NCBI GenBank assembly: GCA_036272195.1
Contig: DATAZE010000049.1
Location: 289,603-353,602 of the forward strand
Direction of reading: 5' to 3'
Origin: DASXHY01 sp036272195
GTDB lineage: Bacteria; Verrucomicrobiota; Verrucomicrobiia; Limisphaerales; DASXHY01
Length of the DNA stretch: 64,000 bases
Positions within the stretch are counted from its first letter, which is position 1; each line of letters starts with the position of its first letter. Position numbers and translations under genes: made by a program. The notes under the pieces are model-generated. The model was not told the DNA's origin and searched no databases. It saw only the letters and a list, made by a program, of their open reading frames with translations. Positions 9,627 through 18,586 of this stretch are shown here, piece by piece.

Positions 9627-11774
9627 TCAGAGTACCGCGGCTTCGCCAGAGGCCCAGCCCGCGTCTGCTGAATTACGACTGACTTGAAAAGTTGCCAGGC
9701 AGACTTGTGCTTCCGCGGGGTCATTCAAGCAGAGCGCGCCTTCCCGGATTTTGGGCACCGGCTCGCCTTCGACACGCAGGGGAAGGCGCTCGTTTAGCGC
9801 CTGGGCATAAGCGCAAAAATCGGCAAAACCCTCCGCCCGCGCCTGCGCCCGGCTGACGATCCGAAACAAACCAAAACTCCCCGGACAGGTTTGCTTCATC
9901 AATTCCACAGTCAGGCGACCCATGGTGTAGCGCGGATTGATCTCCACGATGGGCTTGAGCCGGCGGCCACCTTCCGGCGTGCGATAAACGAAGGCGTCAA
10001 TACCGACAGGCCCCACAAAACCAGCCTCCCGGAGTTCCTTTTCGAGCAATGAAAAAATGTCGCTGTAGAGCCGTTGAAGGCGGCCCGCAATTCCAGGCAA
10101 CTCGCGGAACAACGCGGCCACACTCGCGGGAATACGGCGGTCGTAATTAGCCGCCGCCCAATTGGCCCGGAACTGCCCCTTGGGATCATTTATCAAGCCG
10201 GTGTAGCCGCAGAGTTTCAGATCGCGCGGCCCCATTTCCAATTGAACCGAGAAATCCAGCTCGCGTTCCAGCCAGGGTTCGATGACCAATTGCCGGCCAT
10301 TTTGCACGGCGCTCGCCAGCCATTGCCGTTGGGCCGCCGAAACCTCCGGTTCCCACAACCGGATGGCATTGCGGCCCGCCAGACCGAGGGCCTCTTTGGC
10401 CACAATCCGATGATGTCCGCGCGAACGAATTGCGGCTATCGCTTCCAATGCGGCAGCAACGGTGTTCACCGCCACGCCAACCTCCTGCGCGGTGCAAAGC
10501 CAGGGTGCGGCGACGGGCAATGCAGCGAAGCCGCTTGCCAAAACATTTCTCAGAAAGTCGGCGCTCCACGCTTTCGAATATAGGCGGGCGATGCGTTCGT
10601 TAAAACGCTGGCCGGGCGGACGCGCTTCGCCAGTGACTCGGTCGAAAAGCGGTTGAAGCAATTCCAAACTGTCCGGCCCCCAGGCCCAGGGGCGCAACCG
10701 GCCCAGCTTTCGTTCACCGAGATTGGTGGCTGGGTCAATGTCTCCGTTTTTCAGTTCCACAAATTCCGGCAACGAAAAACCTGCCTCCTTCACGGTCGTC
10801 AGGAATTCCACCGATGGCCGTTTGGGCACCAGCACGATGTCATCCGCTCCGCAGAGGAATTGCGGGAGATTGGCCAGGTCGCGGGTCAGCTCTGCCTGAT
10901 GCTTTACGGGAGTAAAACTTCGGCCATGAGCCATGCGCCCTTCGGCCAGCGGATTGAACACAAAAATATTCGGAGTGCGGCCTTTGGACTGCGAGTAGAT
11001 ATTCAACTCGGCGACGAATGCGGCATCGAGCCCGGCTGCGCGCCGACCTTCAACGTTCAAGGCTAGCCCCTTGGCGCGCTGCGGCGAAAGGGGAAATTTT
11101 AATTGCCGACAGAAAGCCTCCCAATCGTTCTCGCCGGGATTTTTCCAGCGGCGAAACCATTTCAGGCCATAAGCGACGTGGCCGATTTCATCCCGATAAA
11201 CACGCTCGAGCAATTTCGCGGTGTCGCTGTCGCCTGCGGTCTGAAAAATGCCCGCGAAGTGGCGGCAGAAGTCGAGGTTCGCCTGCTCGAAGGTCAGGCT
11301 CAACCGGGTGACATAATCCAGCGGACTTTCCATAGACGCAACCGAGCGCCAGAAATAACCGCTCACGGGCAATTCGCCGAATTCAATCCCGCATTGGCGC
11401 ATGCGCTGCACGTAAAGACGGGTATGCATCTGCTCGTCCTTGAGCGTCTCAAAGATGCCCCGGCGGAACGCGGCGGGCGCGTCGGGAAAACGCAACAGCG
11501 CCAGCGCCATCAACTCGGTGGCGAGCAGTTCATGATTGGCGAAGAAGTGCAGCAAGCGCCCGCGTTCCTGCTCACGTTCCAAATGCTGCACGCCGGGGAA
11601 GTCCGCCTTGCCGGAAGTTTGCGCCTTGAAGCGCAACTCTGCGGGCCGCCCTGGAGTATTGGGCGCGATCAGTGCGGCACCGGGATTCTCGTCGGTAACC
11701 AATCCCGCCGACCGGAGCTTTTCATCCAGAGTCGTCGCAAACAAGATGCGTTCAGCAAATTCACGGAGTTCCAT
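9627..11774 (-). CDS. DUF455 ferritin-like domain fused to an ATP-grasp-like domain
   Basis: 715 residues in two parts. Residues about 1-275 match the DUF455 ferritin-like family: a helical bundle with carboxylate/His motifs HFFANHELLATELM, LKDEQMHTRL and VYRDEIGHVAYGL that could bind a di-metal centre. Residues about 290-690 look like an ATP-grasp ligase, with FVGPVGIDAFVYR and the metal-binding KPIVEINPRYTMGR. Stand-alone DUF455 proteins are about 260-280 residues, so this is a fusion. No signal peptide is seen, so it is probably cytoplasmic. Neighbours are unrelated and it appears monocistronic. The partner domain suggests ligation of an amine or amino-acid substrate linked to a metal-dependent oxidation, but no reaction can be assigned. 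Confidence 0.8.
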   Translation of the reverse strand: MELREFAERILFATTLDEKLRSAGLVTDENPGAALIAPNTPGRPAELRFKAQTSGKADFPGVQHLEREQERGRLLHFFANHELLATELMALALLRFPDAPAAFRRGIFETLKDEQMHTRLYVQRMRQCGIEFGELPVSGYFWRSVASMESPLDYVTRLSLTFEQANLDFCRHFAGIFQTAGDSDTAKLLERVYRDEIGHVAYGLKWFRRWKNPGENDWEAFCRQLKFPLSPQRAKGLALNVEGRRAAGLDAAFVAELNIYSQSKGRTPNIFVFNPLAEGRMAHGRSFTPVKHQAELTRDLANLPQFLCGADDIVLVPKRPSVEFLTTVKEAGFSLPEFVELKNGDIDPATNLGERKLGRLRPWAWGPDSLELLQPLFDRVTGEARPPGQRFNERIARLYSKAWSADFLRNVLASGFAALPVAAPWLCTAQEVGVAVNTVAAALEAIAAIRSRGHHRIVAKEALGLAGRNAIRLWEPEVSAAQRQWLASAVQNGRQLVIEPWLERELDFSVQLEMGPRDLKLCGYTGLINDPKGQFRANWAAANYDRRIPASVAALFRELPGIAGRLQRLYSDIFSLLEKELREAGFVGPVGIDAFVYRTPEGGRRLKPIVEINPRYTMGRLTVELMKQTCPGSFGLFRIVSRAQARAEGFADFCAYAQALNERLPLRVEGEPVPKIREGALCLNDPAEAQVCLATFQVSRNSADAGWASGEAAVL

Positions 11775-11848
11775 TACTCGTGAAACAACTTACCAATTGA
11801 AAAGCAAGGTGGCCAGTTGCGAAGGTCCGGCGGGGGGGGGGGCGATTT

Positions 11849-12108
11849 GGGCGTATATTAAAATTTGTATGCCACAAAAAATCGCGGAAATAGCTGCGGA
11901 GCAGCGTCAGAAGATGGCCCACGGCACGAGCCGTGGGAACTGAGCATGAAAATCGCCGAGTCCCGGATGGGGCAAAAGAAAAATACCGAGGCGCGTTCTT
12001 TCGCTGCTCCGCGGCTCGTTTTCCTTAACCCTTCAATCCCATGGCTCGCGCCGTGGGCTACCCTCTATCGCCACTCCGTGGCTGAAAAACTGCGTATTGA
12101 TAACCGCC
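11849..12108 (-). mobile_element. MITE-like palindromic element, copy A (inverted relative to B and C)
   Basis: About 260 bp, opening GGGCGTATATTAAAATTTGTAT and carrying the same internal blocks (ATAGCTGCGGAGCAGC, CCCGGATGGGGC, TTAACCCTTCAATCCCA) as the elements at 16813 and 26747 but in the opposite orientation. The right end is degenerate and I see no target-site duplication, so this is probably an old copy. It starts seven bases after a run of eleven G. It contains no gene. Confidence 0.8.
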
Positions 12109-12166
12109 GCGAAAGATTTCTACGAAGCAATTTACCTCCCGCCGGGCTTCCTGCTCCTATAAGACG

Positions 12167-12203
12167 GGCGACGAGGGAATTAAGAACCTTATCCCTCGTC
12201 GCC
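12167..12203 (-). terminator. Hairpin downstream of the beta-helix gene
   Basis: GGCGACGAGGGA at 12167 pairs perfectly with TCCCTCGTCGCC at 12192 around a 13-nt loop, 17 bp past the stop of the minus-strand gene. There is no clear T tract, so it may be a processing or attenuating hairpin. Confidence 0.55.
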
Positions 12204-12219
12204 ACCACGCTCGCGTCTA

Positions 12220-13572
12220 TTACGGTTGAATGACTCGATAAAACTTCGCCATGCTCAGTGGCGAAGTGGTATCAACAACGATGATTGGGCCGGTTCCGGC
12301 TGTGTTCGTCGAAAACGAGGTATAAGGCCCGCCCACTGAGGAGGCATACTGCGACACATACGTGCTGCCGTTGACGCCGTTAATTGTGATGACGGGATAC
12401 AAGCTAAATGAATCACCTGTCACGGTGGCTCCTGCGCTTGTAGTATAGCCACGATCGCTCGGGCTGGCAGCCGAGTTGGTAGCTACTACAGAATAGACCC
12501 CAGTCTCGGCAGCGCTGAAATTTGCAATGGTTAGAGTGGCCGTCGTGGCACCGGAAATTCCATTACCGTTCGCGAGGGGCGCGGAATTAAACAGCCATTG
12601 ATAGCTGGTTGCGGGCGAGGCAGTCGCGGTTAAGGTGGCCGTGCCGTGTAACCCAACGATCGAATTTGAGGGGTTAAGGCTGAATTGCGGCGTGGTGGGA
12701 CCCTGGGGCGCCAGAGCGGTAAGGATGGTGGTATTATTCCCCGGATTATAGACGGCTTGGATTGTGCCATTACCCTCGAAAGCAATGAGCTGATTACTTG
12801 CTATCAAGATCGGCATATAACTTAATGCATTGTTTGTGATCACCACCTGGGAGCCGGCTCCGATGTCCATGATGCCAATGTTTCCTTTCGAACCATTGTT
12901 ATTCGTGCCAGATTGGCCAAGCGTTTGGGAAGCCCAATCACGCAGGAAAAGTGAAGCGTTATTGGTGATGTAAATATAGTTGGTGACACCAGGGCTTCCA
13001 TTCCAATTCACGCCCAGTTCCCCAGCGGGAATGTGAATCGTGCCGCCGTTAATGACCACCGTGCCCTGTGTGCTGGGTCCTTGTCCCACCCAAAGATGTC
13101 CACCAAAGGTGGCGTCCGAGCCCGGGCCAACAATCAAAAGCCCAGGTCCGGCCACGAAGCCTATGCCAGTCCAGGAGTCTCCAATAACCGAAAAGCCCGC
13201 CTGAAACTGGGCGCCATTGTTGACTAATACCGTCCCGGCGCCTCCGAAGCCGCACATCAACTGGCCGATAGCAGTGACCTGAGTGTTGTTTGATACGACA
13301 CAAATAATAGGGCTGTTATTATATATGGCATTGTAATAAGTGAACGGTTGGTTGGTGTCGATAACGAGAGGCACGACACCGCCAGCCCAGTTGTTAGCAT
13401 CATCCCAAGCAGCGTACATGTTGGTGCCAGTGTCGTCAGTCCAAGTGTCCAGCGGGGACCATTGGATGTCTTCTCGATTCGCGGCCATGGCGTTGAAGGT
13501 CAGCGGCCCGGCGAGCAGGCCGGTCAGAAGCAGCAACTTAAGCAGTTGAGGGGGATTGAACTCTTTTTTCAT
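12220..13572 (-). CDS. Secreted beta-helix (autotransporter-repeat-like) protein with Ig-like domain
   Basis: 450 residues with an N-terminal signal sequence ending in FNAMA. Residues about 35-290 are Gly/Asn-rich strand-turn repeats (VLVNNGAQF, LIVGPGSDATFGGHLWVGQ, GTVVINGGTIHI) typical of right-handed beta-helix surface proteins. An Ig-like module lies at about 305-385 (TLTATASPATSYQWLFNS, GVYSVVATN). The tail ends SMAKFYRVIQP, the C-terminal motif shared with other exoproteins here. The beta-helix part is clearly related to the N-terminal half of the protein at 14593-16773. It is divergent from the pseudopilin gene at 13712, with a shared 139-bp promoter region. Function unknown; secretion is strongly indicated. 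Confidence 0.85.
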   Translation of the reverse strand: MKKEFNPPQLLKLLLLTGLLAGPLTFNAMAANREDIQWSPLDTWTDDTGTNMYAAWDDANNWAGGVVPLVIDTNQPFTYYNAIYNNSPIICVVSNNTQVTAIGQLMCGFGGAGTVLVNNGAQFQAGFSVIGDSWTGIGFVAGPGLLIVGPGSDATFGGHLWVGQGPSTQGTVVINGGTIHIPAGELGVNWNGSPGVTNYIYITNNASLFLRDWASQTLGQSGTNNNGSKGNIGIMDIGAGSQVVITNNALSYMPILIASNQLIAFEGNGTIQAVYNPGNNTTILTALAPQGPTTPQFSLNPSNSIVGLHGTATLTATASPATSYQWLFNSAPLANGNGISGATTATLTIANFSAAETGVYSVVATNSAASPSDRGYTTSAGATVTGDSFSLYPVITINGVNGSTYVSQYASSVGGPYTSFSTNTAGTGPIIVVDTTSPLSMAKFYRVIQP

Positions 13573-13711
13573 ATTTTTCTCCGATTATGTTGGTTGGTGA
13601 GAATTGGGACGATTGCACCGTAGTGTAGATGCGCAACAGGTTAGTATCCCCAATAACGGGGATGGCAAACGGGTCGGGTAAGGAGCAAAGTCGCTGGAAT
13701 AATTCCCAACC

Positions 13712-14524
13712 ATGAAAACCGCTTCTCGCCGAATGAATGTTGCTTTGCCTCTCCGACAAGGCTTTACGTTGATTGAATTACTGGTGGTCATCGCCATTAT
13801 TGCAATCCTGGCGGCGATGCTGTTGCCAGCCTTGAGCAAGGCAAAGGCGCGAGCCCAGGCAACGACGTGTATGAACAACACAAAACAAATGACGCTGGGC
13901 TGGATCATGTATGCGAGCGACAACAATGACAAAACCGCGGGTTTGCATGACGACGGCAATGATTCCGGATCGGTTGGCGAGTCGGCCACCAATTGGTGCA
14001 GTGGAAACATGGCTTTTTATCCGAGCTGCACTAATACGGCGTTTTTGGTGACTGGGGAGCTTTTCCCGTATATCAATAGTGTGGCCGTTTATCACTGCCC
14101 GGCCGATAGCACAACCGCAAGTCTCATCGATCCCAGGGGAGGCGCGCAATCGAGGGTTCGCAGTTTTTCCATGAGTCAAACGTTTGGGAAAGGCACATAC
14201 CTTGGCGGATACAGAACATACGATAAGATTAGCAACATTATGAAAGTGACGGACACCTGGCTCTTCATTGATGAAAATGAGAAAAGTATCAACGACCCTG
14301 CCTTCGCAGTTGTGATGGCGACTGGAAGCACAGTCACGGTACAAGACGTTCCCTCGGGCCGTCATGGCGGCTCGACCGGCATGTCATTTGCCGACGGACA
14401 TTCGATCGTCCACAAATGGAATTCACCCGCGACCTACAACTCTGCCGCCCGCGCAAGTTCAAGTGATCCGGGTGTTGTTGCCGACATGTTGTGGCTTTCT
14501 TCGGTAACTACGGTACGTCAGTAA
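13712..14524 (+). CDS. Type II secretion pseudopilin-like protein with H-X9-DG tail
   Basis: 270 residues. The N-terminus has the prepilin peptidase motif G-FTLIELLVVIAIIAILAAMLLPAL (cleavage after the Gly at about residue 17), followed by a helix and an Asn/Cys-rich globular domain. The C-terminal part contains H-GGSTGMSFA-DG, an exact H-X9-DG processing-associated motif of the large pseudopilin families of Verrucomicrobiota, Planctomycetota and Lentisphaerota. The protein should be processed at the inner membrane and enter a type II secretion-like pseudopilus. It is flanked by two related beta-helix exoproteins, so it may serve their export; that link is inferred from position only. Confidence 0.92.
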   Translation: MKTASRRMNVALPLRQGFTLIELLVVIAIIAILAAMLLPALSKAKARAQATTCMNNTKQMTLGWIMYASDNNDKTAGLHDDGNDSGSVGESATNWCSGNMAFYPSCTNTAFLVTGELFPYINSVAVYHCPADSTTASLIDPRGGAQSRVRSFSMSQTFGKGTYLGGYRTYDKISNIMKVTDTWLFIDENEKSINDPAFAVVMATGSTVTVQDVPSGRHGGSTGMSFADGHSIVHKWNSPATYNSAARASSSDPGVVADMLWLSSVTTVRQ

Positions 14525-14592
14525 CTACGTTACGGTAGCGAACTAAAGATGGCGTATGACGTTTCTTGTGTGTGGCCGGAGGAATTATTGAA

Positions 14593-16773
14593 ATGAGAAG
14601 CCTGCGCAGATTTTGTGGCGGGCTACTGGTATTGTTTTTCCTCGGGGCGGGTGTTTTGGCGAAGGCGCAACTGACGGCCACGACCTGGAATCCGGCAGCC
14701 AATCCAACGCAGCCTTCGGACTTCATTTGGACCACCGCTGGCAATTGGAGCGGAGGCAGCGTCCCAACTCATGGGTATAAGGCGTATTTCAATGCCGGGG
14801 CCACGCCCTGCGTCGTAAGCACCACGGTTGGCGGTTGCCAAATATCCATCGGCGATGGCGGACCGGGGGGCGTGCTCATCATCACCAACGGCGGCAGCCT
14901 GTCTGCCGGAGACAACACGGCAGGCAACAATGACAATTATGCCTGGACGGCTATTGGCTATAGCAGTACCGGTGAATTAGATATCGAGAACGGCGGATCG
15001 GTCACCTTCAACTATCACCTCTGGATCGGCCTGAATCCCGGGGGGATTGGCACGTTCAACATGAATGGCGGGACGGCGTCGGTGGCAGGTGTTTTCGGAC
15101 TGGGCTTTAGCGGAGGCACCGGCATTGTGCACATCAACGGCGGCACATTGACTCTATCCCAATGGGCTGCCAACGCGATTCAAGGCAGCGGTTCGGTGCT
15201 CGACATTGGAGGCGGAAGCGTGGTCATTGCGGGCAATCAAGTGGCCTCGGTGAATGGTTTTATCACCAGCGGTAAAATCACCGGTTATGGTGGTGCTGGC
15301 ACCGTGGCGTGCAACTATAACGGAACCTCCAATGCCACCACCATCACCGCCACTAAAACCAGTAGCGACTCCGGCAACATTTATCTTTCCATCCAATTGA
15401 ACACGCCCAATCTGACACTTTCCTGGCCGACTTCCTCCGTTTATTACGGATTGCAATCCACTACCAATCTCATGTCGCCGGTTGTCTGGCGCTCCTTGAC
15501 CAACCCAGCCGTCACCACCAATGGGACCAACGAAGTTACTTTACCTTTAAGCCAGACAACTTTCTTTAGTCTGAACCATGGGGTTGATGCCACCACCATG
15601 TATGGCAAATTATTGATGGGTTATCAGGGCTGGTTTGCGTGCCCGAATGACGGCTCGGCGCCCAATCAATGGTGGCATTGGTTTCACAACCAGACGCCGA
15701 CTGCGGCCAACGTTAACACCGATTTTCTCCCGGACACATCCGAGGCCACCACGAACGAGCTTTTTAATACCCAGATGACCTATTCCAACGGCAGTCCGGT
15801 TCAGTTCGATTCGTCCGCCGTGGAGACAACCGTCCGCCGCCATTTTCGATGGATGCAGGAAAATCAATTGGACGGCGTGTTTCTCCAACGCTTCCTGAGC
15901 GATCTTTCCAGTCCGCAATTCTTTTCTTTTCGAAATCAAGTTACCGCAAATGTCCGCGCAGGAGCGGAAGCCTACGGGCGGGTGTTCGCCATCATGTACG
16001 ATGTCAGCGGTCAGTCCACCAACACTCTCATCAGCAATATCACCAACGACTGGCGTTACCTGGTGAATACCATGCACATTACGAACAGCACACGCTATCT
16101 TTACCACAAGGGCAAACCAGTCGTGGCCATTTGGGGATTTGGTTTTAATGACGGGGGCCATCTGGCTTCGCCGCAACAGGCGCAGACGGTCATCAATTGG
16201 TTCAAAGCCCAGGGCGTCACCATTATGGGCGGGGTGCCGACGTATTGGCGCACGTTGCAGAATGATGCGTTCACGAACACGGCGTGGACACCCGTTTATC
16301 TTTCGTTTGATGTCATCAGTCCGTGGGCGGTTGGCCGATTTGGCAATAACGCCGGAGCCGATAATTATACGGCGAGCATTACCATACCGGACTTCGCCGA
16401 ATGCAAGACGAACGCGATTGATTATCTGCCCGTGGTTTTCCCCGGCTTTTCCTGGCACAACGAAAACGGCGGCACTCTCAACCAAATTCCGCGCAATGGC
16501 GGCGCGTTTTATTGGCGACAGGTTTACGATGACGTGCACGCCGGTTGTAACATGATTTACGGCGCGATGTTCGATGAAGTGAACGAGGGGACGGCGATGT
16601 ATAAACTCGTGCCGACCACCGCCCAGTTGCCTGCCCAAGGCGAGTTTCTGGCGCTGGACTGCGATGGAATCACCCTGGGCAGTGACTGGTATTTGCGGCT
16701 GGCAAATCAGGCTGGCAAAATGTTGCGGGGGGAAATCCCCTTGCAAACCACCATGCCGATCTCACCGCCATAA
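14593..16773 (+). CDS. Secreted beta-helix protein fused to a GH71/GH99-like domain
   Basis: The ATG at 14593 follows a good ribosome-binding site (GGAGG, 11 bp upstream) and gives 726 residues with signal peptide MRSLRRFCGGLLVLFFLGAG. Residues about 30-230 are beta-helix repeats related to the gene at 12220. About 265-325 is the short beta-domain otherwise seen at exoprotein C-termini (LQSTTNLMSPVVWRSL). From about 333 (YGKLLMGYQGWF) to the end is a TIM-barrel region resembling the GH71/GH99-like (endo-alpha-mannanase-like) group, including QENQLDGVFLQRF and VFAIMYDVSGQ. I can name the clan-level resemblance, not a substrate. It lies 68 bp after the pseudopilin gene on the same strand and may share its transcript. 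Confidence 0.8.
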   Translation: MRSLRRFCGGLLVLFFLGAGVLAKAQLTATTWNPAANPTQPSDFIWTTAGNWSGGSVPTHGYKAYFNAGATPCVVSTTVGGCQISIGDGGPGGVLIITNGGSLSAGDNTAGNNDNYAWTAIGYSSTGELDIENGGSVTFNYHLWIGLNPGGIGTFNMNGGTASVAGVFGLGFSGGTGIVHINGGTLTLSQWAANAIQGSGSVLDIGGGSVVIAGNQVASVNGFITSGKITGYGGAGTVACNYNGTSNATTITATKTSSDSGNIYLSIQLNTPNLTLSWPTSSVYYGLQSTTNLMSPVVWRSLTNPAVTTNGTNEVTLPLSQTTFFSLNHGVDATTMYGKLLMGYQGWFACPNDGSAPNQWWHWFHNQTPTAANVNTDFLPDTSEATTNELFNTQMTYSNGSPVQFDSSAVETTVRRHFRWMQENQLDGVFLQRFLSDLSSPQFFSFRNQVTANVRAGAEAYGRVFAIMYDVSGQSTNTLISNITNDWRYLVNTMHITNSTRYLYHKGKPVVAIWGFGFNDGGHLASPQQAQTVINWFKAQGVTIMGGVPTYWRTLQNDAFTNTAWTPVYLSFDVISPWAVGRFGNNAGADNYTASITIPDFAECKTNAIDYLPVVFPGFSWHNENGGTLNQIPRNGGAFYWRQVYDDVHAGCNMIYGAMFDEVNEGTAMYKLVPTTAQLPAQGEFLALDCDGITLGSDWYLRLANQAGKMLRGEIPLQTTMPISPP

Positions 16774-16812
16774 GGAGACTCGCAACCTGCCCTAATTTCG
16801 TCGCATCGCAAT

Positions 16813-17077
16813 GGGCGCATATCAAAATTTGCCCAGTATTTCAGCCACGGAGCGGCGGTAGAGGACAGCCCGCGGCGCAAGCCGTGAGATTGAAGGGTTA
16901 AGAGAAACGAGCCGCGGAGCGGCGAAAGAATGCGTCCCGGCGTTTTTCTTTCGCCCCATCCGGGGCTCAGCGATTTTCACGCTCGGTTCCCACGGCTCGC
17001 GCCGCGGGCTGTCCTCTACCGCCGCTCCGTAGCTATTTCCCCGATTTTTGCGGTATACAAATTTCGATACGCGCCCC
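16813..17077 (+). mobile_element. MITE-like palindromic element, copy B
   Basis: About 265 bp with terminal inverted repeats GGGCGCATATCAAAATTTG at the left and the matching CAAATTTCGATACGCGCCC at the right. The arms also pair internally (GGAGCGGCGGTAGAGGACAG with CTGTCCTCTACCGCCGCTCC), so the whole element can fold as a long hairpin. CGCAAT flanks both ends (16807-16812 and 17078-17083), a likely 6-bp target duplication. No ORF. It fills most of the gap between the GH99-like gene and the SUI1 gene. Confidence 0.85.
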
Positions 17078-17137
17078 CGCGCAATACCCTTCAAAGTTTC
17101 TTGATGCGCTCGGAGACTTGGGCAAATAAACTGCGTC

Positions 17138-17509
17138 ATGAGCGGAAAGAAACCTGTTCCGGACGGTGACAACCGATCCTGGGAACCAAACCCTTTTTCC
17201 AGTTTGAGCAGCGCGGGCTTGCCCGCCGGTCCTGAAACCCAAGCGGCACCGGCAGCGAAAAAGAGCCGCGGCCGGGTGGATATCCTCCGTCAAACGGCGC
17301 ACCGCGGCGGCAAGACGGTGACGGTGATCGCGAATTTTGTTGGAATCGGCTTGCCGGAAAAAGAAAAACTCGCGAAACAAATCCAGAAAGCCTGTGGAGC
17401 CGGAGGCACGGTCAAGGACGGGCGGATTGAAATTCAAGGCGACAAACGCACGGAAGCCGCGCGCATTCTCATCGAGGCTGGTTTTCAGCCGGTTTTTGCC
17501 GGAGGTTAA
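17138..17509 (+). CDS. SUI1/eIF1-family translation factor (YciH-like)
   Basis: 123 residues. The C-terminal ~75 residues are a SUI1 domain: GRVDILRQTAHRGGKTVTVI, then KLAKQIQKACGAGGTVKDG and IEIQGDKR. The first ~45 residues are a low-complexity Pro/Ala-rich lead, as in bacterial YciH proteins. Eukaryotic eIF1 controls start-codon selection; bacterial homologues are thought to affect initiation fidelity. It is followed 17 bp later by a GreA-like gene on the same strand, so the two are probably co-expressed. The family call is secure and the exact role is not. Confidence 0.9.
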   Translation: MSGKKPVPDGDNRSWEPNPFSSLSSAGLPAGPETQAAPAAKKSRGRVDILRQTAHRGGKTVTVIANFVGIGLPEKEKLAKQIQKACGAGGTVKDGRIEIQGDKRTEAARILIEAGFQPVFAGG

Positions 17510-17526
17510 AAGGTCGCACCGGCCGT

Positions 17527-18006
17527 ATGAATAAAACTTTGTTGTTAAAAGAAATTGTGGCGCGCCTGAATGAGAACCTGGGCGTTCTCGAAAACGCAGC
17601 CCGTGCGTCTCACGACGAGGCGACCCACGAAAGCAGCCGGGCGGAAAGCAAATACGACACCCGCGGTCTCGAAGCCGCCTACCTGGCCGGCGGCCAGGCC
17701 CGGCAGGCAAGGGAAATCCTCGATTCCATCAAGCTTTATCAATCGTTGCCAATGCGGAATTTCGCGCCGGGCGATTTAATCGATTTGACCGCGGTCGTAA
17801 AACTGGATGCCGACGGCTCGCCCGCCACATATTTCATCGGCCCCAAAAGCGGCGGGCTGGAGATCCAATTTGACGGCGAGGAAATTGTGGTCGTTACGCC
17901 CCAATCTCCCATGGGCCAGAACTTGATCGGAAAAAAAGCGGGCCAACGTTGGTCCGCCAAGCCGGGCGCGCCCATCCTGAAATATCACATCTTTCAGGTG
18001 TGGTGA
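17527..18006 (+). CDS. GreA/GreB-family elongation-factor-like protein
   Basis: 159 residues with an N-terminal helical region (MNKTLLLKEIVARLNENLGVLENAA) and a C-terminal GreA/GreB-type FKBP-like domain from about 80 (FAPGDLIDLTAVVKLDADG ... YFIGPKSGGLEI ... VVTPQSPMGQNLIGKKAGQ). The SPMGQNLIGKKAGQ block matches the GreA signature. The N-terminal coiled coil, which carries the acidic tip in GreA, looks shorter than normal, so RNA-cleavage activity is uncertain; it may be a Gre-like RNAP secondary-channel binder. Likely in one operon with the SUI1 gene. Confidence 0.8.
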   Translation: MNKTLLLKEIVARLNENLGVLENAARASHDEATHESSRAESKYDTRGLEAAYLAGGQARQAREILDSIKLYQSLPMRNFAPGDLIDLTAVVKLDADGSPATYFIGPKSGGLEIQFDGEEIVVVTPQSPMGQNLIGKKAGQRWSAKPGAPILKYHIFQVW

Positions 18007-18033
18007 TGGCGGCCCCGCTCTGGTCTTTCCAAG

Positions 18034-18243
18034 TTAGCGCGTGGTCCTAGAAATTCCCGTGCCATTCGCCGGCGCCAACCGGACCAGCAATTTTTCCAGA
18101 ATCTTGCGTTTAATGACTTCCATCTCCTCTTCTTCCGGCGTCCAAACATCTTGTTCAAACTGAATGCCGTCACTGTAAGGATATACGCATCCCGCCGAAG
18201 CAGGAGCCACCACAGGGGTTTGCCCCAATGTACCGTTTATCAT
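18034..18243 (-). CDS. Hypothetical small protein (69 aa)
   Basis: ATG start, 69 residues. No signal peptide or membrane segment. The middle is acidic (WTPEEEEMEVIKRKILEKL) and probably helical. I recognise no family. It occupies the gap between the GreA-like gene and tRNA-Gly and could be a chance ORF; the amphipathic helix and ATG start are the only support. Confidence 0.35.
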   Translation of the reverse strand: MINGTLGQTPVVAPASAGCVYPYSDGIQFEQDVWTPEEEEMEVIKRKILEKLLVRLAPANGTGISRTTR

Positions 18244-18415
18244 AAGGTTGTCGTCGTCCCTCGTTGGTCTGTAGGTCTCTTGAGGAGTAATACGACGGTT
18301 AATGCGGAATCTTTCGTGGGCAAACCAGTTATTAGATGAACGAATGTTAAAAAGTAACCGCAGTGTATGCCTCTTGAATGCCAGCTTAAAATTGATTTTG
18401 AAGAAATCGAAGTGG

Positions 18416-18486
18416 AGCGGGCGAAGGGAATCGAACCCTCGTGTGCAGTTTGGAAGACTGCCGTTCTACCATTGAACTACGCCCGC
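18416..18486 (-). tRNA. tRNA-Gly (anticodon TCC)
   Basis: Read on the minus strand, the 7-bp acceptor stem GCGGGCG/CGCCCGC is perfect, the D arm is AGTTCAATGGTAGAACG, the anticodon loop CTTCCAA carries TCC, and the T arm is GAGGGTTCGAATCCCTT. The gene is 71 nt with discriminator T and no encoded CCA, all normal for tRNA-Gly(UCC). Confidence 0.97.
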
Positions 18487-18586
18487 CTCCGCGCTGTGCG
18501 CTTCGGCGCGGCAGGCCCGCGAGCCCACCGACCTCCACAAATCATATCGGGCATGCTTGCCTTGTCAATTCGCCAGCGATAACCTC

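Noticed and set aside
11832..11842. Run of eleven G as a G-quadruplex signal
   Set aside because: A single G run cannot by itself be called a quadruplex site; more likely polymerase slippage or a sequencing artefact next to MITE copy A.
15610..16746. 378-codon minus-strand frame within the beta-helix/GH99-like gene
   Set aside because: Complete overlap with a signal-peptide-bearing gene that has a good ribosome-binding site.
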